Of a stretch of DNA of 64,000 nucleotides, positions 52,116 to 61,006 are shown piece after piece. This DNA comes from Pseudomonadaceae bacterium (lineage in GTDB: Bacteria > Pseudomonadota > Gammaproteobacteria > Pseudomonadales > Azotimanducaceae). The stretch is from assembly GCA_024743175.1 (NCBI GenBank), contig JANSXA010000008.1, forward strand, positions 124,001-188,000, given 5' to 3'. Position 1 is the stretch's first letter. Each line of letters begins with the position of its first letter. A model generated the notes under the pieces. That model worked only from the letters and a program-made list of their open reading frames with translations, searched no databases and had not been told where the DNA came from. Both the position numbers and the translations under genes were made by a program.

Positions 52116-52124
52116 CTTCTGTTT

Positions 52125-52874
52125 GTGTTTGTTGATTCACACTGTCATCTGAACTATCTCGAAGACCCGATCGGGGCCATCGACCGCGCCCGCGAGCGTG
52201 GCGTGAACGAATGCCTGTGTATTGGTGTTGATCAGCCTGCAATTGAAGAAGTGCTGACGTTTGCAGCTGACTATGAACATATCTGGGCGAGTGTTGGTGA
52301 ACATCCAGGTAGCTGCAGCGGTGATGCCGGCTGGGTAACCGACTACATGCACCGGCCGAAGGTCGTGGCGTTGGGTGAAATGGGGCTGGATTATCACTAC
52401 GTGGAAGACCCGGCTGCCCAGGCACAACAGCGCAAAACTTTTTCTCAGCAGTTGGCATTGGCTGACGAGCACAATTTTCCAGTGATCGTCCATACCCGTG
52501 CAGCTCAAGCAGACACAATTGCTCTGATCCGTGATTTTCCCGGCGTTATCGGTGTTCTACATTGTTTTACCGAGTCCTGGGAACTGGCCAGTGCAGCTAT
52601 TGACCTGGGCTATTACGTTTCCATATCAGGGATTGTGACGTTCAAGAACGCCGCCAACGTCAGAGAAGTGGCGCTGCAGATACCGCAGGAGCGACTGCTT
52701 ATCGAAACCGATGCCCCCTATCTTGCACCAACGCCGAACCGCGGAAAGAAAAATGAGCCTGCCTTTGTCACAGACACGGCTGCCTTCCTGGCAGAGTTGC
52801 GGGGTGTCGAGTTGCAGAGCCTGGCCCAGAGCACCAGAGACAACTTTTTCCGCCTTTTCAAGCGGGCCTGCTGA
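52125..52874 (+). CDS. TatD-family metal-dependent hydrolase
   Basis: This 249-residue amidohydrolase-fold protein has the metal motif VDSHCHLNYL at the start, GEMGLDYHY, VIVHTRAAQ, GVLHCFTESW and LIETDAPYLAP. Members are 3'-5' nucleases on DNA or RNA, and the YcfH type always follows holB/pilZ. The start is GTG at 52125. Its 3' end overlaps the convergent acetyltransferase by 17 bases. Confidence 0.9.
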   Translation: MFVDSHCHLNYLEDPIGAIDRARERGVNECLCIGVDQPAIEEVLTFAADYEHIWASVGEHPGSCSGDAGWVTDYMHRPKVVALGEMGLDYHYVEDPAAQAQQRKTFSQQLALADEHNFPVIVHTRAAQADTIALIRDFPGVIGVLHCFTESWELASAAIDLGYYVSISGIVTFKNAANVREVALQIPQERLLIETDAPYLAPTPNRGKKNEPAFVTDTAAFLAELRGVELQSLAQSTRDNFFRLFKRAC

Positions 52875-53343
52875 ACAATTCCTCATACAGTCTGTAGTGA
52901 GTTTCATACATACCTATCTGGCGATAAGTGTGCTGTGCGGGTGTATTGTCCTGTTCGACATAAAGTCTGATTCCGCAGCTTAAGTGGTCTGTTTGAGCTT
53001 GTCTTCTCACAGCTTCATGTAATGCACTGTAAACGCCTTGACGTCTGTTCTGAGGTGTCACGTAAACACTTTGAATCCACCAGAACCGGCCTGCACGCCA
53101 ATCGCTCCACTCAAAGGTCACCATCAGTGTGCCTGCAGGCTCGCCCTGTTTTTCCGCGACCAGGTAGAAACCCTCTGCGGGATGGGAGAACAGATAGCTG
53201 ATGCCTCGTCGCAACACGGCTTCATCCAGACCGGCGTCTTCAGTCTCAGCTGCCATGGCACGATTGCAGGCAACAATAAATTCGAGATCTGAGCTCTGTG
53301 CCGCTCTGACGAGAGTGGTTTCCGGCAGTGCGCTATCACTCAT
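52858..53343 (-). CDS. GNAT-family N-acetyltransferase
   Basis: This 161-residue acetyltransferase has the GNAT core: GTLMVTFEWSDWRAGRFWWIQSVYV, then the acetyl-CoA loop PQNRRQGVYSALHEAV and YVEQDNTPAQHTYRQIGM. The Trp-rich beta strand and loop are typical of RimI/PhnO-like members. The substrate is unknown. It overlaps the S9 peptidase gene stop by ATGA, so it is the third gene of a pepQ-peptidase-GNAT operon. Confidence 0.82.
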   Translation of the reverse strand: MSDSALPETTLVRAAQSSDLEFIVACNRAMAAETEDAGLDEAVLRRGISYLFSHPAEGFYLVAEKQGEPAGTLMVTFEWSDWRAGRFWWIQSVYVTPQNRRQGVYSALHEAVRRQAQTDHLSCGIRLYVEQDNTPAQHTYRQIGMYETHYRLYEELFSRPA

Positions 53344-55523
53344 GCGCGCAGGTGCCGTTTGAAAAATGCCAGAATCATGTTGAACCGGTGGATGGACACA
53401 TCCCGCTCCTGCATGGAATGTTTGGCGCCGGGATAAGTCATCAGTTCAAACGCTTTGCCTAACTGCTGCAACCTGGCCATGATCTGCGTACTGTTGGTGA
53501 ACAACACGTTGTCGTCAGCCATACCGTGCATCAAGAGCAGCGGTGCATCCAGCGCCGCCAGGTGAGACAGGACGTTGGCGTTGGTGTAACCGGCTTCATT
53601 TTCAGCCGGTAAGCCCATATACCGCTCGGTGTAGTGGGTATCGTATAAGCGCCAGTCACAAACCGGCGCAACAGCCACGCCAGCTGCAAAATGTTGCGGC
53701 GCAAGGCTTAAGCTCATCAGTGTCATATAACCACCGTAGCTGTGACCAAATATTCCAACGCGACTCAAGTCAGCCCAGGTGTACTTATTTAAAGCCTGTA
53801 AACCAGCTACCTGATCCTCTACCTCAGCATGACCCATGTTGCGATAGATCGGGGATTCGAACTTGATACCGCGATTGCCGCTGCCTCTGTTATCAATCTC
53901 CAATACGGCAAAACCATTCTGCGCAAACAGCTGTACCGTTAAAGGACTCCATTCGCGTTTACTCTTCTGTGGGCCCGGACCGCCATAGACGTAGACGATG
54001 GTTGCGTGCTGACCCTCAATCTCTGCAGGTGGTGTCAGCCGGTAATAAACCTGCTGACCATCCGTCGCAGTCACGCTGCCGAATTGCGCTGTCGCGTGAA
54101 GCGCTTTGAAGGGATGGTAAGGGTGTTCTGCATTGAACTCCTGCGCCCATAATTCCTTGCTTACACTATCTTTGAGGTCACGCAAATGAATACTGGGTGG
54201 CTGGCTTTCATGACTGTATCTGTCAATGAACCTGCTGGCATCCGGTGACATCACAACGTCGTGCCAGCCCTCCTGGGTGGTGAGCTGCAGCCATGGGTCG
54301 CCACTTAATGATATTTTGAACAGGTGGTTTTCAAGGGGTGACTCGTGCCAGCCTGAAACAAAGATGTGTTCATCATTGGCATGTCTTATCGCATTGATAT
54401 GAGTTGGGCAGAGCAGGGCAGTACAGTCACCCTGGCCATTGAGTAGATACAGCTGGTTGGTGCCAGTGTTTTCGCTGCTGATCACAATCCGATGTTTATC
54501 CAGGAAAGTCAGATCGTCGTTCAGGTTGATCCAACTGGTGCTGCTTTCCTGATGTAATCGCTGCCATGCAGCTTCGCTTGTTTGCAAAGCCAAACACTTC
54601 AATGTCAGATGCTGCTGGCGTCGGTCCTGTGTCTGAATGTAAACACTGTCAGCTTTTACCTGTACTCGAGCAAGATAGACATCTTCGTTATCTACCTCGG
54701 TACTGTTCTGCCAGATACATCGGTTGCTGCTGTTCTGCAGATCAAACACCCACAAACTGACGCTTGGATTAGCTGCGCCCGCGTAGGGATAGCGCTGCTG
54801 GATGGTCTGCGCACCATCAGCCTGCATTTCCAGGCGATAGCTTATTGCCACGGGGGATTCGTCAACTTTGCAATACACCAGATAGCGACCGTTGGGGCAG
54901 AACCAGTGTCCGCGAAAACGGTGCATTTCTTCCGCGGCAAGGAAGTCCGGGAGACCATTACTCAAGGTTGCGTTTGCATCCGAGGTAATCTGTAGTGGTT
55001 GATCGCTGGTTTGAGCCAGAGGATCGTCCGGGTTCAGCGGTTGGGTAAACAGGTTGCCATCATGTACAAAACTCAACCAGCCCCCGTCGGGTGAAATCTG
55101 GAAAGCGCTCTGGCGCTGGTCAGCGGGTGTCATGACCGCAGTCTTGATTGCAGATCCGGAGGCATCGATCAATACAGCCTGACCATCAATTGGCGCGAGC
55201 AGTACCTGGTGCTTGGGATGCCAGCTGTACTCGGTTATGCCATGGTTAAACTGCCGGCGCCGCTCTCTTTCGGCGCGTTCGGCGTCAGTCAGATCTGCGA
55301 CCTTGAGACGCTCGCCCTGCAGCAAACGGGCATTAATCCACTCTTCATGTTCTCCGGTGTCCAGATTAACCCGCCAGAGATCCATGCGTTCCCGGTCATC
55401 CGCTGCTGCCCTGAGATAACAGACAAACCTGCCGCAGGGTGAGAACTTGAGGTCACCGGGTAATCCGCCGGTCAGCGGCGGGTCACTGAACAGTCGCTCT
55501 GGCGTCAGTCGTTGGGCGCTCAC
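53340..55523 (-). CDS. S9-family prolyl peptidase, dipeptidyl peptidase IV-like
   Basis: This 727-residue protein has an N-terminal beta-propeller (repeated aromatic/WSP-like blades, residues 25-470) and a C-terminal alpha/beta-hydrolase domain with GHSYGGYMTL (Ser595), HGMADDNV (Asp670) and GAKHSM (His702). The EEMHRFRGHWFCP segment carries the double glutamate of DPP IV-type N-terminus recognition. No signal peptide is seen, so it is probably cytosolic. It lies directly after pepQ (GTGA overlap), which suggests joint breakdown of proline-containing peptides. Confidence 0.88.
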   Translation of the reverse strand: MSAQRLTPERLFSDPPLTGGLPGDLKFSPCGRFVCYLRAAADDRERMDLWRVNLDTGEHEEWINARLLQGERLKVADLTDAERAERERRRQFNHGITEYSWHPKHQVLLAPIDGQAVLIDASGSAIKTAVMTPADQRQSAFQISPDGGWLSFVHDGNLFTQPLNPDDPLAQTSDQPLQITSDANATLSNGLPDFLAAEEMHRFRGHWFCPNGRYLVYCKVDESPVAISYRLEMQADGAQTIQQRYPYAGAANPSVSLWVFDLQNSSNRCIWQNSTEVDNEDVYLARVQVKADSVYIQTQDRRQQHLTLKCLALQTSEAAWQRLHQESSTSWINLNDDLTFLDKHRIVISSENTGTNQLYLLNGQGDCTALLCPTHINAIRHANDEHIFVSGWHESPLENHLFKISLSGDPWLQLTTQEGWHDVVMSPDASRFIDRYSHESQPPSIHLRDLKDSVSKELWAQEFNAEHPYHPFKALHATAQFGSVTATDGQQVYYRLTPPAEIEGQHATIVYVYGGPGPQKSKREWSPLTVQLFAQNGFAVLEIDNRGSGNRGIKFESPIYRNMGHAEVEDQVAGLQALNKYTWADLSRVGIFGHSYGGYMTLMSLSLAPQHFAAGVAVAPVCDWRLYDTHYTERYMGLPAENEAGYTNANVLSHLAALDAPLLLMHGMADDNVLFTNSTQIMARLQQLGKAFELMTYPGAKHSMQERDVSIHRFNMILAFFKRHLRA

Positions 55524-56854
55524 TTCTGGATATTCCGGAATGCGTTTCGAGTCAGGTTTTCGACGCCGTCCGCAAGTACTCTGACGTTGTCTTCTATGCG
55601 TATGCCCCCATATCCTTTGAGTGCTTCAACTGCGTCCCAGTTGATCAACTTGCGCTTTGTGTTGTGGTTTCTGGCATCCGCCAGCAGAGACGCTATAAAG
55701 TACAAACCCGGTTCAATGGTAAATACATGATCCAGTTCAACGGCACGTGTAAATCGCAGGGTCGGATACTGTTCAGGCGGCGGAGCGCTGTTGCCCTGGT
55801 CGTCTGCCAGATGGCCGCCAACGTCGTGCACCTGTAATCCTAACAAATGGCCTAAGCCGTGGGGGCAGAAGTCCTCTGTTATCGATTCTTCAAACGCCTG
55901 TTCAGGGCTGCAGTTGACCAGCTCAGCATCTGCCAGCACCTGTGCCAGCTGCCTGTGCATCTGGACGTGCAGGTCAGCAAACGTGACGCCCGGTGCAACC
56001 TTATCAATCAGGGCCAGCTGGTGGTCCTGCATGGCGCTGATCAGGTCCCTGAAGCGCTGATGTGTTGAGCCCTGGGCGGTGTAAGTCCTGGTAATGTCTG
56101 ATGCGTATCCCCGGTAATTGCCGCCTGCGTCGATCAGCAGGCTGCGGGAGGGGTTGGGAACGGTGCGATCCTGAAACTGATAGTGCAGCACGCTGCCGTG
56201 TTCGTTCAAAGCAACGATATTGCCGTAGGGAAGTTCTACTTCGGACTGCTGTGAACCCACAAGATAGGCCATATGAATATCAAACTCACTGCCTCCGCTG
56301 TGAAAACACGCCTCTGCGGCAACGTGCCCGGCGGCACCAATATCGCTGGCCGTACGCATGACAGCCAGTTCATAGCTGGTTTTATGCGCCCGATGGAAAT
56401 GCAGATAAGCAGTCAGTTCAGCTGGGTTGGGTTCGCCAAACTGCTCATTAGATGCTCCCTCAGGGCCGATAACGGCCATCTTTTTATCCGCCTGCATATG
56501 CTGCTGACAGGCTTGCAGAAGCTCTGCTGTTTCCGCAAACGGTCGAATGTCCACATACGGTGCTATCTGCTGGGGCAGTGGCGAGTGAGCATGCCAGTAG
56601 TCGGTAGGCTGGTGCAGGAACAGCACCGGCTTGTGTCCCGGTTGCAGCAGCAGACGCGAGCCCGGGCTTATGAATTCCGGCGCGACCCATTGCGCCAGGT
56701 ACGGATTTGGTTTGAAGCGCGGGCCGTGATCGTCCTGAAAATCGAAGATCGCTTCACCCGCAACCAGCCAGGCACCGTCAAACTGGTGCTGTTCGAGCGC
56801 CTGACTCCAGTGATTCTCAAGATGTGCAATGTGAGCAGGAAGATGTTGGTCCAA
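55520..56854 (-). CDS. pepQ: Xaa-Pro dipeptidase PepQ
   Basis: This is a pita-bread-fold prolidase of 444 residues with metal ligands in LLIDAGGNYRGYASDITRTY, the HGLGHLLGLQVHDVGG histidine motif, FTIEPGLYF and GGIRIEDNV. I chose TTG at 56854 because it reproduces the E. coli PepQ N-terminus and length (443). ATGs at 57022-57028 would add over 50 non-conserved residues and overlap the divergent gene. It cleaves dipeptides with C-terminal proline, complementing the DPP IV-like peptidase downstream. Confidence 0.85.
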   Translation of the reverse strand: MDQHLPAHIAHLENHWSQALEQHQFDGAWLVAGEAIFDFQDDHGPRFKPNPYLAQWVAPEFISPGSRLLLQPGHKPVLFLHQPTDYWHAHSPLPQQIAPYVDIRPFAETAELLQACQQHMQADKKMAVIGPEGASNEQFGEPNPAELTAYLHFHRAHKTSYELAVMRTASDIGAAGHVAAEACFHSGGSEFDIHMAYLVGSQQSEVELPYGNIVALNEHGSVLHYQFQDRTVPNPSRSLLIDAGGNYRGYASDITRTYTAQGSTHQRFRDLISAMQDHQLALIDKVAPGVTFADLHVQMHRQLAQVLADAELVNCSPEQAFEESITEDFCPHGLGHLLGLQVHDVGGHLADDQGNSAPPPEQYPTLRFTRAVELDHVFTIEPGLYFIASLLADARNHNTKRKLINWDAVEALKGYGGIRIEDNVRVLADGVENLTRNAFRNIQK

Positions 56855-57012
56855 TTCAGCAGGTTGTGCTGTTGTCTGGTCAAAGCTGATGGTAGGGCTC
56901 CGGTTGTCTGTAAAAGTGTGAGTGTAAGTCGCCGGCGGTAAAGCCGCCAGAAGGCTTTTCGCGATCCACGCGCCGTGATAGATTCGCTGCTCGTTTTTGT
57001 AAGGGGATACTG

Positions 57013-57891
57013 ATGGGAGCATACGCATACGTGGCGCCTGCAACTGTGGATGCACTTGTCGCCACGTTGGATGAACACGTCAAAAGCGGCGAACGCGCCC
57101 AGGTAATTTCCGGTGGTACAGATCTCCTGGTGCAGATGCGCTCTATAGACAAAACACCGCGCACCATCGTTGATATCAAAAAACTCGCGGAAACCAATCG
57201 CTGCGAAATCGGCGCTGACGAAATCTACATTGGTGCGGCGGTCAGCAGCGCTTTGATGAACGAAAATGCGGAACTGCGCAAACTGCTGCCCGGGCTGCTT
57301 GAGGCAGCGGACCTGATTGGCTCTACACAGATTCAGGGTCGCGCCACTATCGGCGGCAATCTGTGTAACGCAAGTCCTGCAGGGGACAGCATCCCGGCGA
57401 TGATTGCCGTCGGCGCGGTTTGTGATATTGCCAGTAGTGCTGGACAACGCAGTCTGCCGGTAGAGGAATTTGTAGTGGGTGTTGGCAGGAACGCCCTGGC
57501 CCCTGGAGAAGTGCTGCTGGGTTTGAAAATCCCCATGCCTGGAGCACGGCAGAGTAGCGCCTATCTGCGCTTTATACCGCGCACAGAGATGGATATTGCC
57601 GTCGCGGGGTGTGGTGTCGATCTGACGTTGGATGAAAAAGGTGTTTGTACGGCCGCCCGTGTTGCCATTGGTGCAGTGGCGCCAACTGCTCTGCTGGTTC
57701 CTGCTGCAGCCGATGCGTTGATTGGCACAAGCCTTGATGATGCGGCTATCCATGCAGCCGGTGAGGCCTGTACCGCAGCAGCATCGCCGATATCGGATAA
57801 ACGCGGCACAGTAGAATATCGCAAGAAAGTGGTCGCGGTGCTTGCCCGGCGAGCCGCTGCGATTGCTAAACAAAGAGCTTTGGGAGCCTGA
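57013..57891 (+). CDS. Xanthine dehydrogenase family FAD-binding subunit
   Basis: This 292-residue protein has the CoxM/CutM FAD-binding fold: AQVISGGTDLLVQMRS, IGSTQIQGRATIGGNLCNASPAGDS and a C-terminal CO-dehydrogenase flavoprotein domain. It accepts electrons from iron-sulfur clusters in molybdenum hydroxylases. The next gene is the 2Fe-2S subunit, but no molybdenum-subunit gene follows. The start is ATG at 57013. Confidence 0.87.
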   Translation: MGAYAYVAPATVDALVATLDEHVKSGERAQVISGGTDLLVQMRSIDKTPRTIVDIKKLAETNRCEIGADEIYIGAAVSSALMNENAELRKLLPGLLEAADLIGSTQIQGRATIGGNLCNASPAGDSIPAMIAVGAVCDIASSAGQRSLPVEEFVVGVGRNALAPGEVLLGLKIPMPGARQSSAYLRFIPRTEMDIAVAGCGVDLTLDEKGVCTAARVAIGAVAPTALLVPAAADALIGTSLDDAAIHAAGEACTAAASPISDKRGTVEYRKKVVAVLARRAAAIAKQRALGA

Positions 57892-57894
57892 ATC

Positions 57895-58371
57895 ATGTCC
57901 AAAATGCATGTAACAAGTCGTATAAATGGCGAATCGCGTGAGTTTCTTTGTGACCCCAACCAGACCCTGTTGGATGTTCTGCGTGATGAGCTGGGTTTGA
58001 CGGGCACAAAAGAGGGGTGCTCAACAGGTGATTGTGGCGCCTGCTCAGTGCTGGTGGACGGTCGGCTGGTCTGTTCCTGCCTTGTGCTGGCGGCTGAAGC
58101 TCAGGACAAACTCGTCGAAACGATTGAAGGCATCGCCGGAGATGAGCTGCATCCGATACAGCAGCAATTCCTCGAGCACGCAGCCTTGCAATGCGGCATC
58201 TGCACGCCGGGTTTCATAGTCGCTACGAAAGCGTTGCTGGACAAAAATCCCGACCCGGATGAAAAAACCATCCGCTACTGGTTGGCAGGTAACCTCTGTC
58301 GTTGCACCGGATATGACAAAATCATCCGCGCTGTGCAGGATGCGGCGAAAGACCTTGCTCACCCGGCGTAA
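57895..58371 (+). CDS. 2Fe-2S subunit of xanthine dehydrogenase-type enzyme
   Basis: This 158-residue CoxS-type protein has an N-terminal ferredoxin cluster motif GCSTGDCGACSVLVDG with a fourth cysteine in LVCSC, and a C-terminal helical cluster motif CGICTPGF and LCRCTGYDKI. The two [2Fe-2S] clusters connect molybdopterin to FAD. It lies three bases after the FAD-subunit gene. The catalytic subunit must be elsewhere or absent. Confidence 0.92.
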   Translation: MSKMHVTSRINGESREFLCDPNQTLLDVLRDELGLTGTKEGCSTGDCGACSVLVDGRLVCSCLVLAAEAQDKLVETIEGIAGDELHPIQQQFLEHAALQCGICTPGFIVATKALLDKNPDPDEKTIRYWLAGNLCRCTGYDKIIRAVQDAAKDLAHPA

Positions 58372-58377
58372 TATCGC

Positions 58378-59295
58378 GTGGCTAAACTTGTTAACGTAGG
58401 CTCGCTGTGTATTGATCTGGTATATCCGGTACCTTCCATAGTGAAAGCAGGGGAGACACTGGCCAGCGGCACGCGTCAGGTGTTCCCAGGGGGTAAAGGC
58501 CTGAATCAATCCATTGCTGCGGCTCGCGCAGGCGCTGAGGTCAAACATTTTGGTGCTGTGGGTGACGATGGCGATATGCTGCTTGAACAGTTGCAGCAGG
58601 ACGGGGTGGACACAGCAGGGGTTCAACGTCTCACGGGACCTTCCGGTCAGGCCATTATTCAGGTGGATGCCGAGGGTCAGAATGCCATTGTGATCAGCGG
58701 TGGCAGTAATCGCGCATTATCAGAGGATCTGATTGAACAGGCTGTGGCTGAGCTGGACGCTGGCGATTGGCTGCTGTTGCAGAATGAGGTGAATGACGTC
58801 GGGCAGATTATGGCGAGAGCGGCCGAAACCGGAGCAGACATTGCCTTTAATGTAGCGCCACCGGATGAGCGTATTTTTGACTACCCCATTGAGCTGTTGA
58901 AACTGCTGGTGGTGAACGAACCAGAAGCGATGGCACTGGCACGTCAGGATACACCAAAAGCTGCCTTTTCAAGCCTGGTTGAGCGCTATCCAAAGACCCA
59001 CGTTGTACTGACACGCGGCAAAGATGGCCTGCTGCTGCATGACGCAGATACCGGTGAGCAACATGAGTTAGGTACCTTCAAAGTCACCGCGGTGGATGAA
59101 ACTGCTGCGGGTGATGCGTTTGTCGGATATTTGCTGGCAGCGCTGGTGGCGGGCAAACCATTGCTCGACGCCATGCCGATGGCCAGCGCTGCAGGCGCCC
59201 TGGCTGTGACTGGCGCTGGTGCGGCGCCATCAATTCCAACTGCCGCTGCAGTAGCCACTTTACTTAAGGAACAGCCTGATGCGATTGGTGGGTAA
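58378..59295 (+). CDS. PfkB-family sugar kinase, ribokinase-like
   Basis: This 305-residue kinase has the GGKGLNQSIAAARAGA motif near residue 38 and the catalytic ETAAGDAFVGYL motif with GD, typical of ribokinase. It would phosphorylate ribose or a related sugar or nucleoside. The start is GTG at 58378, six bases after the 2Fe-2S gene, so it is co-transcribed. The linkage to purine-type oxidoreductase subunits suggests use of the ribose part of nucleosides, but a nucleoside hydrolase is not present. Confidence 0.82.
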   Translation: MAKLVNVGSLCIDLVYPVPSIVKAGETLASGTRQVFPGGKGLNQSIAAARAGAEVKHFGAVGDDGDMLLEQLQQDGVDTAGVQRLTGPSGQAIIQVDAEGQNAIVISGGSNRALSEDLIEQAVAELDAGDWLLLQNEVNDVGQIMARAAETGADIAFNVAPPDERIFDYPIELLKLLVVNEPEAMALARQDTPKAAFSSLVERYPKTHVVLTRGKDGLLLHDADTGEQHELGTFKVTAVDETAAGDAFVGYLLAALVAGKPLLDAMPMASAAGALAVTGAGAAPSIPTAAAVATLLKEQPDAIGG

Positions 59296-59327
59296 CGCGG
59301 GCGGGCGAATCGTGCCCAACGTTTATC

Positions 59328-59978
59328 TTAAGGAAACTCAAGGCCGGTAATCGAGCTTAATGCCTCTATGGCCTGGTCTTCATTCAGCACCTTTATGGTC
59401 TGCATACCCAGTGCCTTAGCGGGCTTCAGGTTGATACCAAGATCATCCAGAAATACAGCCTGATCCGGGGTAACGCCAAGACGCTGACAGGTGAGGGTGT
59501 AGATATCCGGATTCGGTTTGCGTATGCCTTCTTCGCTGGATTGCACAACCAGGTCAAAAGTTGCCATGACCTCAGCTATTGCTGCGGCCTTGGCATCGCT
59601 GCGGCTCATCCCCGGTCCCTGTCCGGCTTTCACATTATTGGTGATGCACGCCACCTTGTAGTGTTGTTTGCACAGTTTAAGCACGTTAAACATACGCGGA
59701 CGCAGATCACCGCTCAGGCGTGCGATGACGTCACGACCGGGAATAGGGTGGCCTGCGGCGCTGGATTCCGCGGCGAAAAGCTCATCAAATTCTTCCAGCC
59801 CGATCTGGCTTGATTCGAACTGGGCCCACGCGTTGGATTCCGGATTGGTGGCATTGATGGTTCTGATAAAGTCTTTCGGCGCACCAATACTCGCTTCAAG
59901 GACGTTAAATGCTTCGAAAGGGCTGGACGTCAGGACGCCGCCAAAGTCCCACAAAATGGCTGATATAGACTGGGTCAA
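59328..59978 (-). CDS. HAD-IA family hydrolase
   Basis: This 216-residue haloacid-dehalogenase-type hydrolase has LWDFGGVLTSSP (nucleophile Asp11), VACITNNVK, the lysine region GIRKPNPDIY and the acidic VFLDDLGINLKPAKALGM. The sequence is close to the ACAD10/epoxide-hydrolase-N-terminal phosphatase branch. The substrate is unknown. It lies 114 bases after phoB on the same strand, in the position where phoR would be expected. Confidence 0.82.
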   Translation of the reverse strand: MTQSISAILWDFGGVLTSSPFEAFNVLEASIGAPKDFIRTINATNPESNAWAQFESSQIGLEEFDELFAAESSAAGHPIPGRDVIARLSGDLRPRMFNVLKLCKQHYKVACITNNVKAGQGPGMSRSDAKAAAIAEVMATFDLVVQSSEEGIRKPNPDIYTLTCQRLGVTPDQAVFLDDLGINLKPAKALGMQTIKVLNEDQAIEALSSITGLEFP

Positions 59979-60092
59979 AAGTCACTCCGAACTGATGCAC
60001 AGGCACAGGCCCGGCAGGTAAAAAAAACGAACTATAGGCGTTTGGGGTGAGTCTTGGCAAAATTTTAATGCCCGCGGGCTGTCAGATTCTGC

Positions 60093-60776
60093 TCAGCCAG
60101 GAGAAAAACGATAGCCAACGCCGCGAACGGTTTGGATCAGATGGTGCAGGTTGTAGGGCTGCAGAATTTTGCGCAGGCGTAAAACATGCACATCAACGGT
60201 GCGTTCTTCGACGTAGACACTGCGCCCCCAGACACGATCAAGCAGCTGGCTGCGGTCAAACGCGCGCTCCGGATGCCGCATCAGAAGCTCCAGCAGTCGA
60301 TATTCAGTAGGCCCCATGTGGATGGGTTCATCCTCAATGCTGACCCTGTGACTGGCGAGATCCAGTTTGATGCCGCCAACCTCTAACAAGTTATCTTCGG
60401 GTGCGCCGGTGCGTCGTAGCAGAGCCTTAACCCGCGCCATGAGCTCTTTAGGTGAAAACGGTTTGGTAACGTAGTCGTCTACACCGGAGTCGAAGCTCTT
60501 AAGTTTGTCAGCTTCTTCCCCGCGCGCAGTGAGCATGATTATCGGTAAAGACGCTGTCAGTTCATCCTGGCGTAACCGCTTGGCTAAGTCGATTCCGCTC
60601 ATGCCAGGCAGCATCCAGTCGATGACTAACATCTCTGGCAAGCCGCGATCGATGAGTTGCAGGGCCTGTTCCGCGGATTCTGCAGTGACTACGTCGTGAC
60701 CCGCCCGGGTGATAGTGAAGCTAAGTAGCTCGCGAATTTCCGGCTCGTCTTCGACGACCATGATAGAAGGGGCCAT
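60093..60776 (-). CDS. phoB: Phosphate regulon response regulator PhoB
   Basis: This 227-residue OmpR/PhoB-type regulator has an N-terminal receiver domain with phospho-acceptor Asp53 (MLVIDWMLPGMSG), TARGEE and the lysine in DDYVTKPFSP. Its C-terminal winged helix contains MGPTEYRLLELLMRHPERAF and VDVHVLRLRKIL. It activates phosphate-starvation genes when phosphorylated by PhoR. No phoR or phoU lies next to it. Confidence 0.88.
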   Translation of the reverse strand: MAPSIMVVEDEPEIRELLSFTITRAGHDVVTAESAEQALQLIDRGLPEMLVIDWMLPGMSGIDLAKRLRQDELTASLPIIMLTARGEEADKLKSFDSGVDDYVTKPFSPKELMARVKALLRRTGAPEDNLLEVGGIKLDLASHRVSIEDEPIHMGPTEYRLLELLMRHPERAFDRSQLLDRVWGRSVYVEERTVDVHVLRLRKILQPYNLHHLIQTVRGVGYRFSPG

Positions 60777-61006
60777 GCTGGTTTGCTCTGCGCTTCTCTT
60801 ATTGGAAAAAGACCGATTTCAGTATTATGAATCATCCGGCTCTTATTCGCATTAAATAGCCAAAATGTGACGTTTGCATTACGTCAGGAAAATCTCTTCG
60901 AACCGGGGTGTTATTGAAAAATAACGTTTTACAGACAATCCTCTTGCGACAATCTGCTGGGAGAATTAGGGTTCCTGGCGACATTAATTATACGGGGAAA
61001 TTAACT
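60777..61006. other. phoB/dienelactone hydrolase divergent region with inverted repeat
   Basis: This 230-base gap contains TGACGT (60868-60873) and ACGTCA (60881-60886), perfect inverted repeats seven bases apart, central to the two divergent genes. I saw no typical Pho box (CTGTCAT repeats). The repeat could bind a dimeric regulator of either gene. Confidence 0.4.

Noticed and set aside
56855-57055. N-terminal extension of PepQ to the ATGs near 57022-57028 or beyond
   Set aside because: The resulting protein would be over 50 residues longer than the family and overlap the divergent FAD-subunit gene; TTG at 56854 matches the E. coli N-terminus.
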